A DNA stretch of 62,874 nucleotides from Flavobacterium psychrophilum (GTDB lineage: Bacteria; Bacteroidota; Bacteroidia; Flavobacteriales; Flavobacteriaceae), in contig CAMAQD010000020.1 of NCBI GenBank assembly GCA_945860385.1, positions 1 through 62,874 on the forward strand, written 5' to 3'. Positions 35,605 to 42,867 of this stretch are shown piece by piece. The notes below the pieces were generated by a model, which saw only the letters and a program-made list of their open reading frames with translations, was not told where the DNA came from and did not search any database. Position 1 is the first letter of the stretch; every line of letters begins with the position of its first letter. A program made the translations under genes and the position numbers.

Positions 35605-36051
35605 AATTTTACCGCAAATTCGCAAATTAATTTTTTGAACTTATGATGCGTTTGTATTCTAAAGAAACTAAATTGAAATTGACAAGAATTGCCAATTTGT
35701 TTTTAGAGACTTTTAAATAATTTAAACATTGATTATAATGACTATTGTTGAAACAATCGACGGTTTTTATTTCGAGAATAATTTTATCGTAAACTACAAA
35801 GTCTGCGTAAAATTTATGCTTTAAAGTGGTATCTTTATAATTAACAGAAAACTCTTTTTCTCTTTGATATGGAATGTTTTGTTGTTGCAATTCATATTCA
35901 ATAGCATCTTTATAGACTATTTCAGAAAAACCTTTTCCTAGATTTTTATGCACTTCAAATAGAATACCTACTATTGTATAATTTTCGTCTTTAAAAATAT
36001 ATTCTTCCATAAAATCTAAAAAATAATAATTTGCGAATTTGCGGTAAAATT
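35605..36051. mobile_element. 447-bp element with perfect 25-bp inverted repeats carrying a GxxExxY gene
   Basis: The 25 bases at 35605-35629 and at 36027-36051 are exact reverse complements. Each contains a tandem 8-mer (CGCAAATT twice) next to TTTTAC. Between them lies only the GxxExxY reading frame, whose stop codon is the inner end of the left repeat. The element fills exactly the space between the cca start codon (35604) and the tsaC stop codon (36051-36053). No clear target duplication is seen. This looks like a small mobile unit or repeat-bounded cassette, moved by something in trans or by the encoded nuclease-like protein. Confidence 0.75.
35627..36010 (-). CDS. GxxExxY protein (PD-(D/E)XK nuclease-like)
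   Basis: A 127-residue protein with the defining GKGFSEIVYKDAIEYEL (G-x2-E-x2-Y) and a PD-(D/E)XK-like core: FYADFVVYDKIILEIKTVD, giving D-x-n-E-x-K. The family is thought to be nuclease-related but its function is not established. The gene is enclosed by perfect 25-bp inverted repeats, suggesting that it moves as a unit. The two flanking genes are housekeeping genes and unrelated to it. Confidence 0.9.
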   Translation of the reverse strand: MEEYIFKDENYTIVGILFEVHKNLGKGFSEIVYKDAIEYELQQQNIPYQREKEFSVNYKDTTLKHKFYADFVVYDKIILEIKTVDCFNNSHYNQCLNYLKVSKNKLAILVNFNLVSLEYKRIISSKN

Positions 36052-36614
36052 TATTTTCGTATCACTTTTACCTGAGAATCGCTTGTCAATTTTATGATTG
36101 TCGATGGTTTTCCGGCAATTTTTTCGTGGTGCAAATTTACAACATAGTCCACACCTTTTATAATTTCGGGACTAATATCTTTGAAGGCAATAGGAGTGGG
36201 CTGTCCCGAAATATTCGCTGAAGTAGAAACCAATGGTTTTCGCATCTTTTCCATTAATTTGAAACAGAAAGGCTCTTTAACAATTCGGATTCCTAAAGTA
36301 TTGTCGGTAGCAATCAAATTGGGTGCAACATTTCGGGGTTTGTCCAAAATTAGAGTAGTCGGTTTTTCGGATAAATCCATAATTTGCCAAGCGACTTCCG
36401 GAATGTCTTTAAAAACATTGTACATCATTTTCTCGCCATTCATCAAAACAATCATACTTTGAGTTTCGGCTCGCTGTTTGAGTTTGTAGATTTTGGCAAC
36501 CGCTTCAGGATTTGTTGCATCGCAGCCAATTCCCCAGACAGTGTCCGTTGGGTAAAGGATAATTCCGCCTTCTTTTATTATTTCGTATGCTTTGTGAACT
36601 TCTTCGTTTACCAT
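36051..36614 (-). CDS. L-threonylcarbamoyladenylate synthase (TsaC/Sua5/YciO type)
   Basis: Makes threonylcarbamoyl-AMP for the t6A37 modification of tRNA. The 188-residue protein has GGIILYPTDTVWGIGCDA, the substrate-binding KLKQRAETQSMIVL, RIVKEPFCFKL and STSANISGQPTP. It lacks the extra C-terminal Sua5 domain, so it is TsaC- or YciO-like. The ATG at 36614 (MVNEEVHKAYEI) overlaps the upstream glycosyltransferase by 7 bases; a longer frame from 36692 would overlap by 85 and is rejected. YciO, a paralogue with a different role, cannot be excluded. Confidence 0.9.
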   Translation of the reverse strand: MVNEEVHKAYEIIKEGGIILYPTDTVWGIGCDATNPEAVAKIYKLKQRAETQSMIVLMNGEKMMYNVFKDIPEVAWQIMDLSEKPTTLILDKPRNVAPNLIATDNTLGIRIVKEPFCFKLMEKMRKPLVSTSANISGQPTPIAFKDISPEIIKGVDYVVNLHHEKIAGKPSTIIKLTSDSQVKVIRK

Positions 36615-37534
36615 AGGATTACGATTTTTTGTTTGGTTTTTAGTGATTTTGACAATGGAGCGCCAATCAAAATTAGGAAAAATAACGACCAATTTTTAGG
36701 TTTTAGAATACTACTGAAAAAGTATTTTAAAATTAGAAATGCCATAACTATTTTATGCCCGAAAAAACCATAATGTTTTTTCATAATATAGAGTAGCGAA
36801 ATCTTTAATTCTTTTTTGATTGCCAATGATTTTCCGGTACTTACGCCGTGAAAATGTACAAATTCAGCTTCAGGAACCAAGAAAGCAAACTTTGATTTTT
36901 TTGCCAGTCGGATGCATAAGTCTGTTTCTTCGTAATAAAGAAATATGTTAGTGTCAAAACCACCAACTTCGTAGAAATCATTTGCTCTGACAAACATGAA
37001 ACTTCCAGGGACAAAGTTGACTTGCAGCGGATTTGTGTATTTCTTTTTTCGTTTTGGGTATTTTTTAGAATTGATACTTTCCAAAAAGCTTCTACCAATA
37101 ATTTCTCTCGCTGGAGAAGCAAAATGATCAAGCGAAATCATAAAATCTCCATTCTCTTTAAAAGCTTGAGCTCCTGCAATTCCAATATTTGGATTAGTAT
37201 CTAATGCGTTTTTTAGAATCGAAAGACAATCATTTTTCAATAAAGTGTCGTTATTTACGAAAGCCAAATACTTGGCATTAGCAAACTGAACACCAAACAT
37301 GTTTCCCCCGCCAAATCCTGAATTTATGTTGCTTCGATGTAGTTCTAAATTTGGATAATTAACTTCATCGCAAAACGATTTCAGCTTTAAATAATCCTCT
37401 TTTTCAGAACAATTATCAGTTATAATAATTTGATAATGAATATTTTTTGAGGTTTTTTCAACAATGGAACGAATACAATTAATGCTGTGTTCGCTAGAAC
37501 TATAGTTGATTAGAATTACGGCTATGTCAAACAT
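36608..37534 (-). CDS. Glycosyltransferase family 2 (rhamnosyltransferase-like)
   Basis: A 308-residue inverting GT2 enzyme. It has the start VILINYSSSEHSINCIRSI, NSGFGGGNMFGVQFA, the metal-binding region FVNNDTLLKNDC, and the acceptor block VGGFDTNIFLYYEETDLCIR. A hydrophobic C-terminus (about 265-290) may anchor it to the inner membrane. It belongs to a minus-strand run of three glycosyltransferases with near-zero spacing (1-base overlap with the next). This suggests a surface polysaccharide or LPS core pathway. Donor and acceptor are not determined. Confidence 0.9.
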   Translation of the reverse strand: MFDIAVILINYSSSEHSINCIRSIVEKTSKNIHYQIIITDNCSEKEDYLKLKSFCDEVNYPNLELHRSNINSGFGGGNMFGVQFANAKYLAFVNNDTLLKNDCLSILKNALDTNPNIGIAGAQAFKENGDFMISLDHFASPAREIIGRSFLESINSKKYPKRKKKYTNPLQVNFVPGSFMFVRANDFYEVGGFDTNIFLYYEETDLCIRLAKKSKFAFLVPEAEFVHFHGVSTGKSLAIKKELKISLLYIMKKHYGFFGHKIVMAFLILKYFFSSILKPKNWSLFFLILIGAPLSKSLKTKQKIVILW

Positions 37535-38337
37535 TATAAGTATTGATTAATTCCTTTTTCGATAAAAGTAAGTTTCTTTTCAATAGTTTGTCTCTCGATT
37601 TCATTGTTTATTCCCAGATGACTTTTAGATTGTTCTTTGTGGTAAATATGATAAGCAATTCCGGAATATTTTAATCTTTTTCCTTTGATTCCAATGTTGT
37701 GTAAACGTTGAATCATTTCGGAATCATCAATTCCCCAACCCACTAAATCTTCATTAAATCCATTAATTTTTATAAAATCTTCTTTCCAAAAAGACATATT
37801 GCAACCGCGAAGTTTGCGAGAACGTTTGTCCACACTTTTTGCAAAATTCATTAGGAAAGGAATCCGAATAGTTCGTCCTCTTTTTTTGATTCCTTTGGAA
37901 AAAAAATTGAAATCAATAATTTTTTCTGAAAATAATTCCGGTAATATTTTCTCTTGAATATTTACACGGGAACCAAATAAATAATGTCCTTTTGCAGCAA
38001 AAGTGAGATGGTCTTCGATGAAATGTTTGTTCATAATTATATCGCCATCAATCTCAACTATATAATCGTATTTCGCTGCCGCAATCGCTTTGTTCATAAT
38101 TTTTGGTTTTCGGTTTTTTACATCTTCGTGCCAAATATGAATTAAAGGTATTGGAAATTTTTTTTGAAAATGGGCTAATAATTCTTTGGTTTCTTCTCTA
38201 GAACCATCATCTGCAATTATCACTTCTTGGGGTAAAACCGTCTGGTTTAATACACTTAATAACAATAGTTCTAATGCTTCGGGCCAATTATAAGTTGGAG
38301 TTATCAAGGAACAAGTAGGTTTTTTTTTCATAGCCAA
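37534..38337 (-). CDS. Glycosyltransferase family 2 with galactosyltransferase-like C-terminus
   Basis: A 267-residue GT2 enzyme. SLITPTYNWPEALELLLLSV and VIIADDGSREET form the nucleotide-binding part, VEIDGDIIMNKHF is the DxD-type metal site, and RGCNMSFWKEDFIKINGFNE then VGWGIDDSEMIQRL is the acceptor block typical of the Glyco_transf_7C-like group. It overlaps the next gene by 1 base. An in-frame ATG two codons in (38331) is an equally possible start. Confidence 0.9.
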   Translation of the reverse strand: MAMKKKPTCSLITPTYNWPEALELLLLSVLNQTVLPQEVIIADDGSREETKELLAHFQKKFPIPLIHIWHEDVKNRKPKIMNKAIAAAKYDYIVEIDGDIIMNKHFIEDHLTFAAKGHYLFGSRVNIQEKILPELFSEKIIDFNFFSKGIKKRGRTIRIPFLMNFAKSVDKRSRKLRGCNMSFWKEDFIKINGFNEDLVGWGIDDSEMIQRLHNIGIKGKRLKYSGIAYHIYHKEQSKSHLGINNEIERQTIEKKLTFIEKGINQYL

Positions 38338-38391
38338 AATTTAACAATGCAAGGTAAGATTATTCAAATGTTTTGTAAAATACTTCGTTCG

Positions 38392-39450
38392 TTAGAAGGT
38401 ATTTTTCATTTGTTGATATGAGTTTTCCCAAGTAAATTTTTGGATTAAATTAGTACCAGATTTGGAAATTGTAAATCTTAGCTTATCGTTATTTATTAAT
38501 TTAATAATTGAATTTGCTAAATCTTCCGGGTTGTTAGGATTTACCATTAAATAATCCTCGTCTTTTGTTCCATAATCGTTATGACCATTCACATCGGTTA
38601 TTATTGTAGCACAGCCACATTGCATAGCTTCGGCTCTAGGCAATCCCCAGCCTTCGGATAGGCTAGGAGATATAAATATGCTGGAATTATTATATAATTT
38701 TCTTAAATTTTTTGGTTTTTCGTGAAAATTCATCCATTCGGGAATAAAATCATTTCTTTTTGAGGTGCTAAAAAGATCAACTTCTAGATTTGGGATTGTT
38801 TTTTTTACAATTTTTAAAGCTTCAATTCCAATGTTAGAACCTTTCCATTCCAATTTATGGTAAAGCATTGACACTTTTGAGGGGTTTCTATTTTCTATAT
38901 TGATATCAACACCGAAAGTACTGTGATCTAAACCATTTCTGATTATTATACATTCTTCGCCAACTTCATTTACCATTTTTTTTAGCCATTTTGCAATTGC
39001 AATTTTTTGCAAAGGTAATTTCCAAGTTTGTATAATTCTTTCTTTACTTCCTGACCAAGTTTCAAAGTCCTGTATTATGTAGAGTTTTTTTCCTTTGTTT
39101 TGCGAATAATTTCCAATCCATTCTGCGGTTTCCCAAGAGGTTGCGATAGTTACATCCGAATCTCTAATGTATTTTTCCTCTAGGGTGTAAATGAAATTTT
39201 CTTTTACTTTTTCATTGAGATTAAACCATCTTCCTGCAAAATGATTTTTAATTTTCAAATATTTAGCAATTTCAAATGCAAATTTATAAAAAACACCTTT
39301 TCTGATTTTTTCTGGTTTGAGTCTTTTAGGATAGTAAATCCATACATCGTTGTGATCTTCAGCCATTTTATTTGCATATTCAAACAAGACTTTAAACCCA
39401 CCTACTGGGTATTTGGGAAGAGCTGGTAAGATAATGTTGATTTTGGTCAT
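38392..39450 (-). CDS. Glycosyltransferase family 4 type (GT-B fold)
   Basis: A 352-residue GT-B enzyme. The N-terminal half starts with INIILPALPKYPVGGFKVLF. The C-terminal Rossmann half has the donor-binding region FISPSLSEGWGLPRAEAMQC, with the E-x7-E motif (EGWGLPRAE), and ATIITDVNGHNDYG. It is the first gene of the minus-strand glycosyltransferase run. It is divergently arranged with the Kdo-kinase-like gene across a 124-base promoter region. Confidence 0.9.
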   Translation of the reverse strand: MTKINIILPALPKYPVGGFKVLFEYANKMAEDHNDVWIYYPKRLKPEKIRKGVFYKFAFEIAKYLKIKNHFAGRWFNLNEKVKENFIYTLEEKYIRDSDVTIATSWETAEWIGNYSQNKGKKLYIIQDFETWSGSKERIIQTWKLPLQKIAIAKWLKKMVNEVGEECIIIRNGLDHSTFGVDINIENRNPSKVSMLYHKLEWKGSNIGIEALKIVKKTIPNLEVDLFSTSKRNDFIPEWMNFHEKPKNLRKLYNNSSIFISPSLSEGWGLPRAEAMQCGCATIITDVNGHNDYGTKDEDYLMVNPNNPEDLANSIIKLINNDKLRFTISKSGTNLIQKFTWENSYQQMKNTF

Positions 39451-39510
39451 GGATCAGTTTTTTTCTAAGACAATAAAACTCCCTTAAGGTTGTGGAAAGA
39501 AATGATTTTA

Positions 39511-39540
39511 TTGTTTGCAAATGTAATAATTATATCTTTG
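39511..39540 (+). promoter_or_regulatory. Promoter of the Kdo-kinase-like gene
   Basis: TTG at 39511-39513, then 19 bases, then TATCTTTG (39533-39540). Both the -7 consensus TAnnTTTG and the spacing fit the Bacteroidota promoter. The start codon is 35 bases downstream. Confidence 0.6.
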
Positions 39541-39574
39541 TAGGATTAGCACAATTTTGAAAATAAGATAAAAA

Positions 39575-40345
39575 ATGAAAATTAAACAGGTGTTTTCTAA
39601 ATCGGTTGCCAATTCTAAAGAAGTACTCTATTTTATAAATAATTTCGACTCAAAAGGAATTCTTTTTGGAGACGGACAAAGAAACAAAATCAAACTTTTT
39701 GAATTAGAAGGAAAAACCATCAACATCAAATCCTTCAAAATTCCCCATCTCATAAATAAAATTGCTTACAGATATTTCAGGAAATCTAAAGCCAGACGGT
39801 CTTTTGAATACGCTACAACTTTATTAGAAAAAGGAATCGGAACGCCACAACCCATTGCTTATTTTGAAAATTATGATGCTGTTGGACTCAAAGATAGTTA
39901 TTATGTGAGCGAACATCTTCAATGCGATTTGACTTATAGGGAATTAGTTGAAATTCCGGATTTTCCAGATAACGAGAATATTTTACGACAATTTACCCAG
40001 TTTTCATTCGATTTGCACGAAAAAGGAATTGAGTTTCTAGATCATTCTCCAGGCAACACACTGATAAAAAAGACTGTTGAAGGAAAATATGATTTCTTCT
40101 TAGTCGATTTAAACAGAATGGAATTTCATGATACGATGGATTTTGATTTCAGGATGAAAAACCTAAGTCATTTGACTCCTAAAAAGGATATGGTTGCGGT
40201 TATGAGCAATGAATATTCTAAATTATATACTGCTCAAACCGAAGAGGAAATTTTCGAAAAAATGTGGTTTTACACCAATGATTTTCAAGTTCGTTTTGCT
40301 AAAAAAAGACTTTTGAAAAAGAAATTGAAATTCTGGAAGTCTTAA
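39575..40345 (+). CDS. Kdo/LPS-core kinase-like protein (WaaP/InaA family)
   Basis: A 256-residue kinase-fold protein. It has the Lys-containing strand INIKSFKIPHLINK, ARRSFEYATTLLEKGIGTPQ, the catalytic loop FLDHSPGNTLI and the metal-binding FFLVDLNRM. This pattern fits the lipopolysaccharide kinase family that phosphorylates Kdo or heptose. It lies between glycosyltransferases and converges on a GT9 heptosyltransferase-like gene with a 1-base gap, which supports an LPS core role. The exact sugar is not known. Confidence 0.88.
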   Translation: MKIKQVFSKSVANSKEVLYFINNFDSKGILFGDGQRNKIKLFELEGKTINIKSFKIPHLINKIAYRYFRKSKARRSFEYATTLLEKGIGTPQPIAYFENYDAVGLKDSYYVSEHLQCDLTYRELVEIPDFPDNENILRQFTQFSFDLHEKGIEFLDHSPGNTLIKKTVEGKYDFFLVDLNRMEFHDTMDFDFRMKNLSHLTPKKDMVAVMSNEYSKLYTAQTEEEIFEKMWFYTNDFQVRFAKKRLLKKKLKFWKS

Positions 40346-40346
40346 T

Positions 40347-41408
40347 TTAAAGATTCTGTTTCAAAAACAATTCAATTTTATCGTCGAACAATTCGGGTTT
40401 GAATTCTTGATACAACGAAAGCGCATTTTTTTTAAGTTCTTTCTCCGTTTTTTCGGCCAATAATTCTGGTTTGAAGTCGTTCAAATGTACTGAAATATGA
40501 TGAATGCCATCTTCAAGAGTGGCCCAGATTTTCTTTTCAATCCAAGGTGAAAAAATAATAAAAGAGGATTTCCCTAAAGCTTTTGCCATATTGATGGCGC
40601 CTCCATCGTTGCCAATAATCAAATGACAATTGTTCATTATGGCTATAAAGGAACGCAAATCATTGCCCAATAAATCAAAATATATTTTTTCCTGTGTCGA
40701 AGGTTTGCAAGCATCAAAAACGATTTTGGCATCCTTGATTTGTTTTGGAAAATAATTAAAAAGAATGTTTACGTCTTTATTATCGGCAATGAAATCAACC
40801 ACTTTTGCCATATAGTCTAAAGGATACGTTTTTAAATTTTCGCTTCCTAAAAGGCTTATCATTATTGTTTTTCTGTCTTTTTGTAATTGATAATGTTCAA
40901 ATTGAGCTATTGCGTTTTGGTTTTCTTTTTCGGTTACAAATAATTTCGGAAAAGGGTCAATTTCAATTTTTAAGTCAAGTGGTTCTAATAACGAAAGTCG
41001 TCTTTCGATGGCCAATCCCAAGTTTGTTTTTGGAAATTCGGCAAAAGCAACATTATCAGTATATAAAAAAGTGCGTCCGAATTTTTTGTACGAAATTTTT
41101 CTTTTGGCGCCGCTTAATAAAACAATCAGCCAACTTTCCAACTTGGAATAAGCATCAATGATTAAATCGTATTTGATTCCTCGAATTTCGTGTGCTAAAT
41201 CCAGCAATTCTCTCTTGCTTTTGCGATGTTTTTCTTGAAATAAAAGAACATTGTCAATATTGGGATTGCCTTCCAAGACAGGAATTGTCGATTCATAAAC
41301 CAAATAATCGATTTGTGCATCAGGATAAGCTTTTCGCAAATTATTGCAAATTATGGTGCTTACCAGCACGTCGCCAATCATTTTTTGTTGTATAACCAGT
41401 ATTTTCAT
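40347..41408 (-). CDS. Glycosyltransferase family 9 (heptosyltransferase-like)
   Basis: A 353-residue GT9 protein. It starts ILVIQQKMIGDVLVSTIICN, with the acidic residue of the family in GDVL, and has ISLLGSENLKTYPLDYMA and the donor-binding block LIIGNDGGAINMAKALG. GT9 members add heptose or related sugars to the LPS inner core. It is convergent with the Kdo-kinase-like gene. The standing sugar may differ in this phylum. Confidence 0.9.
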   Translation of the reverse strand: MKILVIQQKMIGDVLVSTIICNNLRKAYPDAQIDYLVYESTIPVLEGNPNIDNVLLFQEKHRKSKRELLDLAHEIRGIKYDLIIDAYSKLESWLIVLLSGAKRKISYKKFGRTFLYTDNVAFAEFPKTNLGLAIERRLSLLEPLDLKIEIDPFPKLFVTEKENQNAIAQFEHYQLQKDRKTIMISLLGSENLKTYPLDYMAKVVDFIADNKDVNILFNYFPKQIKDAKIVFDACKPSTQEKIYFDLLGNDLRSFIAIMNNCHLIIGNDGGAINMAKALGKSSFIIFSPWIEKKIWATLEDGIHHISVHLNDFKPELLAEKTEKELKKNALSLYQEFKPELFDDKIELFLKQNL

Positions 41409-41412
41409 AGTA

Positions 41413-41440
41413 TAAAAAAACCTCCCTTTTTGAGGGAGGA
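41413..41440 (-). terminator. Terminator of dapD
   Basis: Stem CCTCCCT / AGGGAGG with loop TTTTG, preceded on the plus strand by seven A, which is a T run on the minus strand. It is 27 bases after the dapD stop. Confidence 0.85.
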
Positions 41441-41466
41441 ATGTACAATATTTTTATGATATGGTG

Positions 41467-42282
41467 TTAAACTGCAACATCATATTCTCGCAACGCGTTA
41501 TTCAAAGAAGTTTTCAAATCAGTCGAAGGTTTACGAGTTCCAATTATCAAAGCGCAAGGCACTTGAAAATCTCCAGCGGCAAACTTTTTAGTGTAACTTC
41601 CAGGAATTACAACGGAACGGGCAGGAACAAATCCTTTTCTTTCAACAGGAGTTTCTCCGGTAACATCGATGATTTTTGTGGAAGCAGTCAGGCAAACATT
41701 CGCTCCAAGAACGGCTTCTTTTCCAACGTGAACGCCTTCAACAATAATACAACGAGAACCAATAAATGCGCCGTCTTCAATGATAACCGGTGCAGCTTGC
41801 AAAGGCTCCAAAACACCACCAATTCCAACACCGCCGGAAAGGTGAACGTCTTTGCCAATTTGGGCACAACTACCAACGGTTGCCCAAGTATCAACCATTG
41901 TTCCAGAATCTACATAAGCACCAATGTTTACATAACTTGGCATCATAATTACACCGCTAGCCAAAAAAGCACCATAACGAGCAGAAGCTCCTGGAACTAC
42001 ACGAACTCCTTTGCCAGCATAATCTCTTTTGAGCAACATTTTGTCGTTGTATTCGAAGATTCCAGCTTCTAATGTTTCCATTTTTTGGATTGGAAAATAG
42101 AGAACAACGGCTTTCTTTACCCATTCGTTAACTTGCCAGCCTTCGCCAACAGGCTCGGCAACACGTAATTTTCCTGCATCTAATAATTCGATAACTGATC
42201 TGATAGCATCAGTTGTTTTTGTTTCTTGCAACAAAGCGCGGTTTTCCCAAGCTTGTTCTATTATGGATTGTAATTCGTTCAT
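41467..42282 (-). CDS. dapD: Tetrahydrodipicolinate N-succinyltransferase
   Basis: Enzyme of the succinylase branch of lysine and diaminopimelate synthesis. The 271-residue protein is a hexapeptide-repeat acyltransferase with the DapD blocks VKKAVVLYFPIQKME, VRVVPGASARYGAFLASGVI, DSGTMVDTWATVGSCAQIG and GAFIGSRCIIVEGVHVG. The ATG at 42282 (MNELQSIIEQAW) is chosen since the longer frame reads through the promoter region with no homology. It is a single gene with its own terminator. Confidence 0.97.
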   Translation of the reverse strand: MNELQSIIEQAWENRALLQETKTTDAIRSVIELLDAGKLRVAEPVGEGWQVNEWVKKAVVLYFPIQKMETLEAGIFEYNDKMLLKRDYAGKGVRVVPGASARYGAFLASGVIMMPSYVNIGAYVDSGTMVDTWATVGSCAQIGKDVHLSGGVGIGGVLEPLQAAPVIIEDGAFIGSRCIIVEGVHVGKEAVLGANVCLTASTKIIDVTGETPVERKGFVPARSVVIPGSYTKKFAAGDFQVPCALIIGTRKPSTDLKTSLNNALREYDVAV

Positions 42283-42415
42283 TTTTGATAGGTTTTTGGC
42301 AAAGATAATTGGATTTTTTTGAAAACTACTTTGTTTTTGAAATACTAACATTTTTCTTCTTTTTGTTTAAAAAATCCAAAGCTTATATTAGTCTTAAATT
42401 GTGTTGTTTCTTGTG

Positions 42416-42423
42416 TATCTTTG
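42416..42423 (+). promoter_or_regulatory. Candidate -7 box of ruvX
   Basis: TATCTTTG matches TAnnTTTG and lies 19 bases before the ruvX ATG, giving a short leader. Confidence 0.5.
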
Positions 42424-42441
42424 CGATATAATTAAAATAAA

Positions 42442-42858
42442 ATGCCAAGAATCCTCGCCATAGATTACGGACAAAAACGAACTGGAATAGCAGTCACCGA
42501 TGAACTACAAATCATTGCTTCGGGTTTGACGACCATTCCATCTGCAACAGCAATTGCTTTTTTGAAGGATTATTTTTCCAAAGAAAAGGTCGAAGCAGTC
42601 CTCATTGGTGAACCCAAACAAATGAATGGACAACCTTCCGAAAGTGCTTCTATCATAAAGGGATTCGTGACTCATTTTACGAATCATTTTCCTGATATGA
42701 AAGTCATTCGCGTAGACGAACGCTTTACTTCAAAAATGGCTTTCCAGTCGATGATCGATAGCGGAATGAAAAAGAAACAGCGCCAAAACAAAGCCCTGAT
42801 TGATGAAATTTCGGCAACAATAATGTTACAAGATTATTTGACCCGAAAAATGTTTTAA
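42442..42858 (+). CDS. ruvX: Putative pre-16S rRNA nuclease / Holliday junction resolvase-like
   Basis: A 138-residue YqgF/RuvX protein with an RNase H fold: LAIDYGQKRTGIAVTDE with the first catalytic Asp, AVLIGEPKQMNGQPSESA, VIRVDERFTSKMA, and IDEISATIMLQDYL with the last acidic residue. The family matures the 5' end of 16S rRNA in E. coli and was first called a Holliday junction resolvase. It converges on the FUSC gene with a 9-base gap. Confidence 0.94.
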   Translation: MPRILAIDYGQKRTGIAVTDELQIIASGLTTIPSATAIAFLKDYFSKEKVEAVLIGEPKQMNGQPSESASIIKGFVTHFTNHFPDMKVIRVDERFTSKMAFQSMIDSGMKKKQRQNKALIDEISATIMLQDYLTRKMF

Positions 42859-42867
42859 AACTATATT

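Noticed and set aside
41461..42072. 203-residue plus-strand frame opposite dapD
   Set aside because: It is fully antisense to dapD, whose motifs are complete. The product is Ser- and Asn-rich, as expected for a shadow frame.
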